The translations under genes were made by a program, and so were the position numbers. From contig NZ_JASKUT010000002.1 in assembly GCF_030167925.1 (NCBI RefSeq), positions 868,001 to 932,000 of the forward strand: a stretch of 64,000 bases of DNA, read 5' to 3'. Under the pieces are notes generated by a model, which saw only the letters and a list, made by a program, of their open reading frames with translations, had not been told where the DNA came from and searched no databases. Origin of the DNA: Paenibacillus silviterrae (GTDB taxonomy: Bacteria; Bacillota; Bacilli; Paenibacillales; NBRC-103111). Shown here piece by piece: positions 1 through 10,000 of this stretch (position 1 is the stretch's first letter; each line of letters opens with the position of its first letter).

Positions 1-2
1 TA

Positions 3-422
3 GCGCTCGGCTACGATTTTTTGGGTACTCCATATGAATTCGGCTCCAACCGAAACAATACCAATACCTTTGATTGCTCTGATTTTGTTCGGCATATTTT
101 CAAGGAAGCAGGCGGTATTACGCTGCCTACGGACTCGCGTAAGCAAGGCGACTGGGTAAAGGAACACGATACGATTACAACCAATTGGAAAAACCTGAAA
201 CGCGGTGACTTGATGTTTTTCATGTCCTACCGCGGGACGAGCTCAGACGACTACCCGAAGTCGAATAAATTAGGACAAAGAATTACGCATGTCGGGATTT
301 ACTTAGGTGACGGAAAAATGCTGAACACTTGGTCCAACGACTCCGGCGGAGTACGTGTGGATACGATTGATAACAAGCATTGGGAATACCGATTTATGTT
401 TGGAGGCAGCGTCATTAAATAA
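3..422 (+). CDS. NlpC/P60 family peptidase, C-terminal part (5' end outside window)
   Basis: The reading frame is open from the first bases of the window, so only the last 139 residues or so are seen. They carry the NlpC/P60 cysteine-peptidase pattern: the nucleophile Cys in FDCSDFVRHIF, the LKRGDLMFF strand, and the general-base His in ITHVGIYLGDG. Enzymes of this fold cleave peptidoglycan stem peptides (usually the D-gamma-Glu-diaminopimelate bond) outside the membrane. The missing N-terminus probably holds a signal peptide and cell-wall binding repeats, but that cannot be checked here. A strong hairpin terminator follows within 30 bases, so the gene ends its transcript. The family call is firm; the exact bond cut is inference. 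Confidence 0.88.
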   Translation, partial: ALGYDFLGTPYEFGSNRNNTNTFDCSDFVRHIFKEAGGITLPTDSRKQGDWVKEHDTITTNWKNLKRGDLMFFMSYRGTSSDDYPKSNKLGQRITHVGIYLGDGKMLNTWSNDSGGVRVDTIDNKHWEYRFMFGGSVIK

Positions 423-448
423 CGGGGACTACATAACATTTCATGCAA

Positions 449-487
449 AAGGGCCTGCAGACGTCATGTCTGCGAGGCTCTTTTTCT
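449..487 (+). terminator. Rho-independent terminator after the NlpC/P60 gene
   Basis: A GC-rich stem (GGGCCTGCAGAC pairing with GTCTGCGAGGCTC, one bulge) is followed by a run of five T residues. It sits 27 bases after the stop codon. Confidence 0.8.
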
Positions 488-594
488 AATCCTTAACGGC
501 TCTTTTCTTTGGTTTTGGCGGATAAGGGGTTTCGTAGGTCAAACTCGACTTTGTTGTATTGAGGCGATTCAGTCGGAACAACCAGCCCTCAAAC

Positions 595-634
595 AAAAAA
601 AGATGTACCTTAAGCCAACGCTTAGGTACATCCT
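595..634 (-). terminator. Terminator overlapping the 3' end of the CHASE4-GGDEF-EAL gene
   Basis: On the minus strand GATGTACCTAAGC and GCTTAAGGTACATC form a near-perfect stem with a short loop, followed by seven T. The stem begins inside the last codons of the upstream gene, and its TAA stop lies in the 5' arm. Confidence 0.75.
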
Positions 635-2982
635 GCTAACGTTTCTTGAATTTGATTCGGCGGAACCGGCTTACTGATATAGTAGCCCTGGATTTGATCG
701 CAGCGGTAGGATTTCAGAAGCTCCAGCTGCTCCACCGTCTCCACACCCTCGGCTACAACGGTCATATCCAGTTGGTGAGCCATCTCGATAAGGGTAGAGA
801 TGATGACCTGGTTACGCGGGTTATCCTTCAATTGGTCAATCAAGGTTTTGTCAATCTTCATAATATGGATGGGGAGCTGGCACACGTATTTCATCGAAGA
901 GTACCCTGCCCCAAAGTCGTCGATAGAAAGCGTAAATCCGAGTTCGCGCAACCGCAGGAAAACATCGATAATCTCATCGAATTTTTCAATGGCGAAGCTT
1001 TCCGTTACTTCCAGCTCAAAATGATGCGGGACTGCCTTCTCCTCCATAAAAATGAGCTGCAGTCTTTCAACAAATCCAGGCTCCAGCAGCTGGATACCGG
1101 AAATATTAATGGCCACCAGCAGGGACATATCCGGATTCCGGCTTTGCCATTCAGCGTATTGACGACACGCAGCTCGGATAATCCATTCTCCAATATCGTG
1201 AATCAAGCCTGAGGATTCAATGATCGGGATGAATTCGTAGGGCGATACGGTTCCAAGGTCCGGATTCGTCCACCGGAGCAGAGCCTCGACTCCTGTCATT
1301 CTGTCAAGTTGAAGGTTCCATTTCGGTTGATAGTGCAAGGAAAGCTCTTGGTTATCGATGGCGGTCTTAAGATGCTGTTCGATCTTCAATCTGCGGATTC
1401 TTACCGTATCAAGCGATTCGGTATACAAGCGATAGTTGTTTTTCCCGGCTTCCTTGACATCCAGCATGGCCGTGTCGGAATAGTGAAGCAAGCTTTCCGC
1501 CGTATCGCCATGCTCCGGATAAAGACTGATCCCAATACTTGCTGAAATCGTAGTGCGGCAGCCTTCAAGCTCGAAGGGGGACCCTATGGTCTCCTTGATA
1601 ACCTGTGCCAAATGCTCTACCTGATTGGCGCTCCGGTTGCGGAAAGTAATGATACAAAACTCATCTCCTCCCATACGGCAAAGGACATCGTTTGCATCGA
1701 TGCAATCCTGCAATCTTTCGGCCGTACTGATTAACAGCAAGTCACCGGACCTGTGACCCATCGTATCGTTAATCAATTTGAACCGATCCAAATCAACGAA
1801 CAATACGGCAAAGGGAATATTGCGGTGTATGTAATCCTCCAAGCATTGATAAAACGCTTTGCGATTGGGAATGCAGGTTAGCGGATCATGTAACGCTTGA
1901 TAATGGATTTCCGTTTGCGCTTGCTGAAGAGAAGCCATCATGTGATTGAAGGATCTTTCAAGCATGGTCATTTCGTCATTGCCGGTCTCCTGAAGGCGAA
2001 TCGAGAAATCCTGATGATTTTTAATGCGATTCATTCCAATGACGGTGTGCTGTAGTCTTGTAAACAACGTTTTCTGCAGAACGACGATAATAATGAAAAA
2101 GAACAGTACAGCGGATAGTGCATAATAAACTAAATAAAAGTTGATGCTCCTTTTAGCTTCCTTATATAAATCTCGTGGCTTTTCAAACTGCAGAACGAGC
2201 GCCGGCCGATTCTCAAAGTCGGTAAGCAGGCAGAAGCCGCGGTTTACATCTTCATCGGTTTCCGTCCAGAACAGCGCATCACGTTTGCCGGGCAAGTATA
2301 CAGGGACAGCTTCGGCAGGCGGACGGTAGGAAGGATCCACCACCTTGATTTGCAAGGGCATGTCCGATTTTTGAGCAATATATTGAATGTAATTTGCATC
2401 GAGAAACCGGGCAAACAGCAGCGTTCCCCGAACGGGACCTAGGTTGTCGCTGGTCAAAATCGGATAAGATGCGGCAATGATAGGCTGGCCGTCGATCACC
2501 AGCAGCCCTTGCTTTCGAGCCAAGGAATCGGGTTGTTCGAGAAAGGCGGAATGATCCTTTAGCAGCGCATCGATGAACGCAGACGGATAATTCAGCGGCC
2601 GGAAGCCTGCATAATCATATGCTTTCGCGAAATAAATCTCCCTCCGGTTATTCATAAGCAGTACAATATTCAAACGGCTGGACGTAAACAAGGAATCCGT
2701 GTAATTTACTGTCAGATAAGGATCGTTCGGCGTGGGAATGGGTGTTCGGTTAATGAATCTGTACGTATCGTCCCATCCGGCATAATTGATGGCAATCGCT
2801 CCGAGATTCGTATATTCGTCGTAATAGGCAAGCAGGCTTTGTTTCATGCTCTCGTGCATAGTGCTGTTTTCCATCTTCTTGTAATTTTCCAGCAGCGTAT
2901 TTTCGGAAATGAGATAAAGAACGGAAAACAGGATCAGTGTTGTCACCAGTATGTAGAGCATGATTTTCCTGCGTAGCGGCAT
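622..2982 (-). CDS. Membrane c-di-GMP protein, CHASE4-HAMP-GGDEF-EAL
   Basis: A 786-residue protein with a TM segment at about 8-25, an extracytoplasmic CHASE4-type sensor (WDDTYRFI signature, about 30-260), a second TM at about 280-303, HAMP (about 305-355), GGDEF (intact GGDEF near 447) and EAL (about 525-780, with EALLRW, DDFGAGYSS and AEGVET). It should both make and degrade cyclic di-GMP in response to an external signal; which activity dominates cannot be read from sequence. No RxxD inhibitory site is seen at the usual position before GGDEF. The ATG is preceded by GGGGG about 11 bases upstream. It is a single-gene transcript, closed by a terminator overlapping its own stop. It is one of three EAL proteins in this window. 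Confidence 0.92.
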   Translation of the reverse strand: MPLRRKIMLYILVTTLILFSVLYLISENTLLENYKKMENSTMHESMKQSLLAYYDEYTNLGAIAINYAGWDDTYRFINRTPIPTPNDPYLTVNYTDSLFTSSRLNIVLLMNNRREIYFAKAYDYAGFRPLNYPSAFIDALLKDHSAFLEQPDSLARKQGLLVIDGQPIIAASYPILTSDNLGPVRGTLLFARFLDANYIQYIAQKSDMPLQIKVVDPSYRPPAEAVPVYLPGKRDALFWTETDEDVNRGFCLLTDFENRPALVLQFEKPRDLYKEAKRSINFYLVYYALSAVLFFFIIIVVLQKTLFTRLQHTVIGMNRIKNHQDFSIRLQETGNDEMTMLERSFNHMMASLQQAQTEIHYQALHDPLTCIPNRKAFYQCLEDYIHRNIPFAVLFVDLDRFKLINDTMGHRSGDLLLISTAERLQDCIDANDVLCRMGGDEFCIITFRNRSANQVEHLAQVIKETIGSPFELEGCRTTISASIGISLYPEHGDTAESLLHYSDTAMLDVKEAGKNNYRLYTESLDTVRIRRLKIEQHLKTAIDNQELSLHYQPKWNLQLDRMTGVEALLRWTNPDLGTVSPYEFIPIIESSGLIHDIGEWIIRAACRQYAEWQSRNPDMSLLVAINISGIQLLEPGFVERLQLIFMEEKAVPHHFELEVTESFAIEKFDEIIDVFLRLRELGFTLSIDDFGAGYSSMKYVCQLPIHIMKIDKTLIDQLKDNPRNQVIISTLIEMAHQLDMTVVAEGVETVEQLELLKSYRCDQIQGYYISKPVPPNQIQETLAGCT

Positions 2983-3190
2983 AGTGATTTCAACCCCCGA
3001 TGACTTTCCATAGTTGTAATTGTTGATAATTTAACGTGACTTTTAGCTCATTATAAACGACAAATTATGACAAAGCAATGGGGTATGAGCTGCTTTTGAA
3101 AATGCTTCCTTAGAAAGAAATGACAGCTCGTAAAGGAAAGTTGAAAGGGGCCAGCTTTTGGCAGACCCCTGAATGAACTTGATGCTTCAC

Positions 3191-3601
3191 TTAGCCGAGG
3201 AAAGCGATGGAACGCTTCGTTTTCCGCGCAAAGGCGATCGGATTGTCGATGGCTTCCCAGTGAATGTACATTAACCTAGGACTATCATTCAACCAGTGAT
3301 TATGCAGAGCAGTCACTTTGATTCCATTTCTTTGGAGATTGCGAATCAACCGATTGGCCTGATTTTGAAATACAGCCGTTTCTCCCAAGCATAAAGCGCG
3401 GCCGGAGCTGTCCAGTGACTCAAAGGAAAACAGCTGATAACGGACTAAAGGAGAATTCGTGCGTCTGCCAAGAATCGTAGCGTTTAATCTTCTGGATCGA
3501 CTTACAAAGCATACGGGTCCCGGATCGATTTCATGCTCTCCACCTAAAATCCTTGAGAACTGATTGCACAATCTTCTGAAGCGCGGGCTAACGTTAACCA
3601 T
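3191..3601 (-). CDS. DUF1259 (LppY/LpqO-like) domain protein
   Basis: The 136-residue protein carries the DUF1259 signature: CLGETAVFQNQANRLIRNLQRNGIKVTALHNHW followed by PRLMYIHWEA, seen as short blocks at about 70-120. It is one complete copy of the domain. There is no signal peptide, so it is probably cytoplasmic, unlike mycobacterial LppY/LpqO lipoproteins. The biochemical role of this family is unknown. The ATG has a GGGGAGG site 12 bases upstream. It is flanked by unrelated genes and looks monocistronic. Confidence 0.8.
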   Translation of the reverse strand: MVNVSPRFRRLCNQFSRILGGEHEIDPGPVCFVSRSRRLNATILGRRTNSPLVRYQLFSFESLDSSGRALCLGETAVFQNQANRLIRNLQRNGIKVTALHNHWLNDSPRLMYIHWEAIDNPIAFARKTKRSIAFLG

Positions 3602-3713
3602 GCTGGTAATCTACCTCCCCATTGTGGATGAGATATTGTATAAGAATAAGGGGGGAAGCGATTGTGCATGAGCCTACGCATACCATATTTTGGCATTTGC
3701 CCTATTGGGATGA

Positions 3714-4325
3714 TTAGTACCAAGCCCTGGAAGCAGAAAAGGCCGTCGGAAACTGCTCAGCGATCCCACCCGTCATCACGTCGGCCATCAGTAAAGCTTG
3801 TGGTTCGACTCGGTCATTTGTAGCGACGTTTTCTTCATAATTTCCGGCAATTCGAGCGGCCACTTCACTACTGAGAAGATTCAGATGCTCATGCATCATA
3901 GCAGTCCATTGGGCTCTAGACCAAAAAGGATTGATACTGCTTAGAAATTCGGCTATAGCATCGGCGTTCCTAAACCATCTTTTTTGAGCAGCTTGAGCAG
4001 TAACCGTATTTCCCGCCTGAAGCGCTTTGACGAGTTCGGCAGCAATCGTGAGATGTTCGCGAAGCAGCTGGGCAAATTGCGCTGCGATACGTGAGCCGTA
4101 CAGAGGCCCAAGCACGGCGGCAAAATCGGAAGGGTTTCTCAGAAGCCTGGCTGTCGTCACATTTTCATCCGGAAGACGCCCAACGATGCTATTTACCGTT
4201 AGTCTCGTCCAATACACGTGCTGTTCCCATAAAGTCCTCAGTTTTTGGTTTAACTCTACTTTCGACGGTGTCCAAGCGACAGGATATGACTGACGATGGA
4301 TAAATGAGATCGGACCATAATTCAT
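3714..4325 (-). CDS. Conserved hypothetical protein, helical, about 200 residues
   Basis: A 203-residue, mostly helical protein with WEQHVYWTR, LRNPSDFA and NPFWSRAQW blocks. I recognise it as a family common in Bacillus and Paenibacillus whose members are often wrongly labelled 'acetylglutamate kinase'; no amino-acid-kinase motif is visible, so I do not use that name. The start at MNYGPISF was chosen because AAGGAGCG lies 7 bases upstream; the longer open frame to 4484 has no such site. No signal peptide or TM segment. Divergent from the small gene at 4438. Function unknown. Confidence 0.75.
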   Translation of the reverse strand: MNYGPISFIHRQSYPVAWTPSKVELNQKLRTLWEQHVYWTRLTVNSIVGRLPDENVTTARLLRNPSDFAAVLGPLYGSRIAAQFAQLLREHLTIAAELVKALQAGNTVTAQAAQKRWFRNADAIAEFLSSINPFWSRAQWTAMMHEHLNLLSSEVAARIAGNYEENVATNDRVEPQALLMADVMTGGIAEQFPTAFSASRAWY

Positions 4326-4437
4326 TGGCGCAACGCTCCTTTTTTTACTTTCCTCTAGTATATGGGCGAAAAATGCAAGTGTGCGATTGTCTTGCATGGA
4401 TTTGACGCTTATGGCAAAGACTACTAAAGGAAAATTC

Positions 4438-4767
4438 ATGACAAGGAGCGGGGGAAACGTGCGCAAACGGCTGGAGGAATTCAAAAACGAGCTGATCAGT
4501 GTGAATTGCCTGGAGGGCCACGAGGATGTGCTTTTGGCCTTCGATCATCTGATGGATGAAGTGGAGAAGCATGAACAAACCCATTACGAGAGGCGTGGTC
4601 TCTCTGCTGAGGCAGGCTATAAGGCTGTGCAGGAAGCGGAGGAAACCTTTCTCGAAGAAATCGCCTGGTTCCGGCAGGCGGCCTATCGTGTCATTGAGAG
4701 GACGGTCGCGGACCTTGTCAATAAAGGAAATAAGCATTGGACCAAGTTTTATGCCAAGGTGGAATAG
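4438..4767 (+). CDS. Small hypothetical protein, highly charged and helical
   Basis: A 109-residue, Glu/Lys-rich, helix-predicted cytoplasmic protein (HEDVLLAFDHLMDEVEKHEQTHYERR in its middle, given here as positions about 35-60). I do not recognise a family. The ATG at 4438 has AAAGGA 6 bases before it; an upstream ATG at 4381 in frame lacks a site and would reach into the divergent promoter region. It is closed by a terminator 17 bases after its stop and is therefore a separate unit from the enzyme gene that follows. Confidence 0.6.
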   Translation: MTRSGGNVRKRLEEFKNELISVNCLEGHEDVLLAFDHLMDEVEKHEQTHYERRGLSAEAGYKAVQEAEETFLEEIAWFRQAAYRVIERTVADLVNKGNKHWTKFYAKVE

Positions 4768-4783
4768 TGAACGGAAAATGTAA

Positions 4784-4814
4784 TGCCCGGTACCGGCAGG
4801 TGCCGGGTTTTTGT
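4784..4814 (+). terminator. Terminator after the small hypothetical gene
   Basis: CCCGGTACC and GGTGCCGGG pair around a GGCA loop and are followed by TTTTTG. Confidence 0.75.
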
Positions 4815-4908
4815 TCGTTAATACAACTAAAACGCAACTGGATAGAGGCTTATAGACTGTATTATGATCGAAGTGCTAAGCTGCAATCTATTGGATGCGG
4901 AGGAACCC

Positions 4909-6828
4909 ATGATGATTATTGATGGAAGCGGGAATGCGAGCAAGCCCTCAGAAATGTCGGCCGCCGGCGCGGCGCCGGTCCCCGCCCCCGATTTCAGCCG
5001 GATACGTCCGGACGATTTCGCCGATGAAGATTACATTTCCCCACAAGTGTGGTTGAACGACCGCAGGGGAATCCCGTATTACTTCAAGCACTTTCACACG
5101 GTGGCAAATGCAGTGCGGTTGGAGGGGCCTCATCGCGGTTTCGTCGATATTGCGGTGCATCGCAGTCCGGAGCATAACTACCCCTATAATGCACGAGTTC
5201 AAGAGAATCACCTTTGGTTTGCTTACTTCTACACGAACCCGGCGTCATGGAATCTTTACTACGGCATGCCTCAGGTCCGATATCGGCTGGAGGCGATACT
5301 GGAGCACCTGCTAACCTTACAGGGACCGGAAGGAGCGTTCTCCGAGTATAGCCCGGGAGGCTACAACCTGCCGGGGACGTCATTCGCACTGCAATTTCTC
5401 GGTCAAACCGTCCGACTATTGGAGGAAGCGAAGAAGTCGAATCCCGACTTCCCGTTCATTAACGAGAATCTTTATACCAAGGTGTTAGAAGCGAGCCGTA
5501 AGGCGATTGAACACGTCTTGCATGACAGTGCGCATTGGAAGCACGGCACCGGGTTCACCAATCAATATACTTTGATGTGGTCGGCAACCGCCGCCTACTT
5601 GGCCTTCCGTCCGGATGGGGCAATCGAATCGAAGCTGCGTGAGAGGATGGCCGAATCTGCGAGCGCCTTCATCAGCCCTGCGGGATTTTATTATGAGAAT
5701 CACGCTTTTGATATGAACTACAACATGGGTGTTCATATTCAGAATATGATGGCGGACTATTACTATTTCAAAGATACTCCGTTAGAGCAAGAAATGATCG
5801 AGAAGGAGAGCAGGTTTATCGAATGGCTGTCCTACAATCTGATACGGGAGCCGGACGGATCATTTTTCACATCCAATGCAGCTGTTTCCGGGCGCACGGA
5901 ATCCGCTCACTATGAGAGAAAGGATATTCCGCTGGCAGAGAAGCTGCCGCTGGCTAGAGCCTTTGTCAAGTCGCAGGAAGAGGTGGCTTTGGAGATTCAG
6001 CAAGCGAAAAGCGAGATCGTGAATGACGGCAGCTGGCCTAATGTTCCGGAGCTGCAGAGGAAAGGCGGCAGTGCGTTCAATCCGTACGGCCTGTACAACC
6101 GCATCTTGTACCGCTATTATCCCACGGAAGCAGAACGTGCGGAGGCGATCGCCAAGCTTCCGTATCTCGCGAGCGAAAGCTTCAACCATCACCGCAGCGA
6201 CGACCGCAGCGGGCTTCAGTTCACCTACGTGCGGCGACCGGATTATTATGCTGCGTTTAATGCGGGACCGTGCAGGGTGAACGCTCAGGTATTCGGGATC
6301 GGGCTGCTGTGGCACCCCCGGGCCGGAATAATACTGTCCAGCCAGACCGAAGCTGCATCCATGAAATTATGCAGAGGGCTCTCATGGGGCACGAAACACC
6401 ATAACAGTCTGCGCGTGTACGAGAACGGAAATGTTTGTCCGCGGTACTATGTTGACGGTCAAGAAGTGATGCCTATATGGGGATGCAGCGATATCGCTTC
6501 AGGTGATATCGAGATGAGATACGAGCTCGGGACCGAGGGTCAGAAGACCGTTCACTTCGGAGAAGAGAGCATTTCGGTAAACATCCGACATTCGGACCGG
6601 TTCGAAGAATACCTTCCGCTTATGGCTGCCCCGGGGGACCGGATCGACCTGGAGCAAGGTTGTATTGTGCTGAATCGGGGGGACACCGCTATTCGAATTG
6701 CCTTCGATGAAGGTGCTGAGGCCAAGCTTGTACCTAGGAGCTTTCACATGTATTCCTATCAAATGCAAATGCTTATACTGAAGGCTAGTCAAACGCTCCA
6801 ATATACTATCAAGATGGGATCGCGTTAA
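4909..6828 (+). CDS. Cytoplasmic alpha/alpha-toroid-like carbohydrate-active enzyme (family not recognised)
   Basis: A 639-residue protein without signal peptide. Residues about 20-639 match, block by block, the core of the secreted enzyme encoded next to it (for example DFADEDYISP, RRGIPYYFKHFHTVANAVR, YTNQYTLMWSATAAYLA, DDRSGLQFTYVRRPDYYAAFNAG). The arrangement, an aromatic-rich helical N-terminal half followed by a beta-rich half, resembles polysaccharide lyases with an alpha/alpha-toroid plus antiparallel beta-sandwich, but I cannot assign a PL or GH family. The ATG at 4909 was chosen for its GGAGGA site 5 bases upstream; the frame is open from 4864. A likely role is intracellular processing of an imported oligosaccharide (inference from the missing export signal and the pectin-type neighbours). 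Confidence 0.7.
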   Translation: MMIIDGSGNASKPSEMSAAGAAPVPAPDFSRIRPDDFADEDYISPQVWLNDRRGIPYYFKHFHTVANAVRLEGPHRGFVDIAVHRSPEHNYPYNARVQENHLWFAYFYTNPASWNLYYGMPQVRYRLEAILEHLLTLQGPEGAFSEYSPGGYNLPGTSFALQFLGQTVRLLEEAKKSNPDFPFINENLYTKVLEASRKAIEHVLHDSAHWKHGTGFTNQYTLMWSATAAYLAFRPDGAIESKLRERMAESASAFISPAGFYYENHAFDMNYNMGVHIQNMMADYYYFKDTPLEQEMIEKESRFIEWLSYNLIREPDGSFFTSNAAVSGRTESAHYERKDIPLAEKLPLARAFVKSQEEVALEIQQAKSEIVNDGSWPNVPELQRKGGSAFNPYGLYNRILYRYYPTEAERAEAIAKLPYLASESFNHHRSDDRSGLQFTYVRRPDYYAAFNAGPCRVNAQVFGIGLLWHPRAGIILSSQTEAASMKLCRGLSWGTKHHNSLRVYENGNVCPRYYVDGQEVMPIWGCSDIASGDIEMRYELGTEGQKTVHFGEESISVNIRHSDRFEEYLPLMAAPGDRIDLEQGCIVLNRGDTAIRIAFDEGAEAKLVPRSFHMYSYQMQMLILKASQTLQYTIKMGSR

Positions 6829-6842
6829 AAACGGTCCGAATC

Positions 6843-6900
6843 AAGACGCAGAATCGATAGCTTACGACTATTTTGAATTCTGTGTCTTACTGTATTTTTT
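6843..6900 (+). terminator. Probable terminator between the paired enzyme genes
   Basis: AAGACGCAGAAT pairs with ATTCTGTGTCTT across a 22-base loop, followed by a T-rich stretch. The long loop makes it a weaker candidate than the others listed. Confidence 0.45.
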
Positions 6901-6904
6901 ATTT

Positions 6905-6918
6905 TGTAAGCACTTACT
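6905..6918 (+). promoter_or_regulatory. LacI-family/cre-like operator upstream of the secreted enzyme
   Basis: TGTAAGCACTTACT is an inverted repeat (GTAAG-CA-CTTAC) of the size and form bound by LacI-family repressors or CcpA, except that the centre is CA rather than CG. It lies 128 bases before the start of the secreted enzyme. The partner regulator is inferred, possibly the LacI-family protein at 12196. Confidence 0.35.
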
Positions 6919-7045
6919 TTAACATATATGGCTTGTGCTACAATATCGAAAAGTGCTGTTGACTATAGAAAAGAGGTGATTTACTAGTTTAATGAAATGA
7001 AAGAAAAGGATAACCGGAAATCAAATAAAGGAGGCTTGCACGTTG

Positions 7046-10000
7046 ATGAGGATGAAACGGTCCCTAACTTTAATGTCCTTGCTTACGTTATGCATTTCGA
7101 TCTTGGCGGCACTGCTATCCCCAATTCTCTTTACCCAGCCGGTGAGTGCCGGCGAGGAGCCTATTGTCGTTGTGGACGAAAGCGCCGATCCTTCGAAGCT
7201 GTTCTATAAAACAAACAATGTGGCGGTAAGCACGAGCAGCCCGGAGAGGTATGGAGGGGATAACTCCAGATTTTACAAGTCGTCGGGCGGGGAGGCTTAT
7301 GTGATTTACAAGACTCCGGATGCAGACACACGCATTTGGAGCGGCTTCCAAATTGTGACGTGGTACAATCGAAGCGGTGCTGGTGTCATGCCCGGAGATA
7401 TGTCGTTCGAAGCTTCGCCTGATCATACAGTGTACACTCCTATTCAAAATGTAAACAAGTCCGTCAGCACGGATCCGTTGGTCGGAGGCTGGGGCAAGGT
7501 GACCTGGGAAGCGACGGCATTGCCGCCCGGGACGCGGTATGTCAAGATTGTGTTCGGAGATACGACAGCGCACCCGAGCACCTGGGCGATTCAAATCGGT
7601 AGATCCACTTTGTTCTCCGTATACAACCGGCAGGCGCTGCAGGACGAGATTGACACGTCGCAAACGCTGCTAAGCAGTGCTGTGGTCGGGGAGGGCCCCG
7701 GGGAGTACCCTCAAGCGGCGATTACCGCGTTTGCTTCGGCGATTGCGGCAGCTCAATCAGTGAATGCGAATCCTGATGCTTTACCGGGCGACCTGCAAGC
7801 AGCCTTTACCCAATTGAGGCAAGCCCGCACCACGTTTCAGGATGCCGTCAACATGGCATTGAACTGGCCTGCAGGGGCCGCTATTACGTCAGCCTCATCA
7901 AGTCTCAGTCACATTACGGTTGCATGGCCTGCCGTCATGGAAGCCAATCCATCTTCAAGTGTCGTTTACCATGTATACCAGAATGGCAGCGAGAAGGCTT
8001 CCGTCTCCGGAACGACCTATACCTTTACAGGACTAAAGCCCCAAGCCAAGTATGAGTTTAGCGTTGTGGCCAGCATAGGGAATCATGCTTCCAAACCGCT
8101 CGGCCCGGCCGTGCTCTCTACCAGCGACATCGGACTGATTCCGGCTCCTGACTTCAGTCTAATCGACCCGGATGATTTTGCCGATGAGGATTACATTTCA
8201 CCGGAGGTGTGGGTGAATGATCGCCGGGGAATTCCCTATTATTATAAGCATTTTCACACGGTAGCGAATGCAGTGCGGCTGGATGAGCCTGATCGCGGAT
8301 TTATCGATATTGTGGTCCACCGCAACCCGGATGATAATTTCCCTTACAATGCGCGTGTTCAGGAAAATCACCTGTGGTTCACTTACTTCTACACGAACCG
8401 TTCGTCATGGAATATTTATTATGCCATGCCGCAGGTGAAGTATCGTCTGGAGGCTGTGCTGGAGCATCTCTTAACCTTGCAGAGTCCGGAAGGGGCGTTC
8501 TCCGAATATAGTCCGGGAGGCTACAACTTGCCGGGGACGTCGTTTGCTCTCCAATTTCTCGGTCAAACCGTCCGCTTGTTGGAGGAGGCTAAAGCGGCGG
8601 ATCCCAACTTCCCGTCCATTGATGATGCGTTATACAATCGGGTGATCGAGGCGAGCCGGAAGGCTATCGTTCACGTTTTAAACGACAACGCTTTCTGGAC
8701 CCATGGCACCGCCTATACGAATCAATATACGCTCATGTGGTCGGCGACCGCCGCTTATTTGGCTTATCATCCCGATGCGGCGATCGAAGCGAAGATGCGC
8801 GAACGATTCGATCAATCCTCAGGCGCCTTTATTAGTCCTGCCGGCTTTTATTATGAGAACAGCGGATATGATATGGGCTACAATATGGGGGTTCACATCC
8901 AGAACATGATGACGGACTATTATTATTTCAGAAATACCGATCTGGAACAGAAAATGATTACGAAGGAGAGCAAATTTATCGATTGGCTGTCCTACAATTT
9001 GGTGCGTGAGCCGAACGGTTCGTTCTTCACGTCGAATGCGGCGGCATCCGGGCGTACAGACTCGGGCCATTACGAAAGAAAAGATATTCCTCTCGCAGAG
9101 AAGCTCCCGCTCGCCAGAGCTTTCGTCAAAACGCAGGAGGAAGTTGCGGCGGAGATTGTCAAAGCCAAAAGTGACATCGTGAAGGACGGCATCTGGCCGA
9201 ATGTGCCGGCTCTGGCCTTGAACGGAAACAGCTCCTACAATCCATACGGACTGTATAACCGGATCCTGTACCGCTACTACCCTACGGAAGCCGAGCGTGC
9301 GGCAGCGGTTGCTCAGCTCCCTTACCTTGCAAGCGAGCGATTCAATCACCAGCGTAATGATGATCGGAGCGGACTGCAGTTCACTTACGTACGGCGTCCG
9401 GATTATTACGCGGCCTTCAATGCAGGTCCGCGCAAGGCAGCCATGCAAGCCTTTGGGCTCGGGCTGCTGTGGCATCCGCAAGGCGGCATCATGCTGTCCA
9501 GCCAGACTGAATCCTCGTCAGCCTCAACAAACCGCGGCTTATCCTGGGGCACGAAGAAGGCCACGGCCGGCCGGGTCTATGAGAACGGGAATGTGCTTCC
9601 GGTCTATCGAATCAACGGACAAACGCTGCAGCCGGCCGTCGGACATGGCGATGTAGCGCAGGGCGAGGTGGAGGTTCAATACCAGCTCGGCACGGCAGGA
9701 ACAAAATCCGTTACCTTCCTAGAGGACGGTATTTCGGTACAAGTTACCCATGCGGAGCCGTTTGTAGAGTATGTACCGATCACGGTAGGAACGGGCGATC
9801 AAGTCTCGTTGAACAGCGGAAGCTTCACGCTCGTACGCGGGAATTCCGTGCTCCAAATTACCTTCGACCAAGGTGCCGTCGCGACTCTGGAGCAGAAGGG
9901 CTACCGAATCTATGACAAACGGATTCATATGCTTATGCTGCAGGCTAGCGGCTCATTGTCCTATACGATAACGATGTCCACCGACGATTCGGCGCCAATT

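Noticed and set aside
3714-4325. Naming the 203-residue protein 'acetylglutamate kinase'
   Set aside because: That label is attached to similar proteins, but no amino-acid-kinase motif is visible and the length and helix content do not fit.
8819-9481. Minus-strand open frame of 220 codons opposite the secreted enzyme
   Set aside because: A matching shadow frame exists opposite the cytoplasmic paralogue (5860-6315), which follows from the shared coding sequence and is not evidence of a gene.
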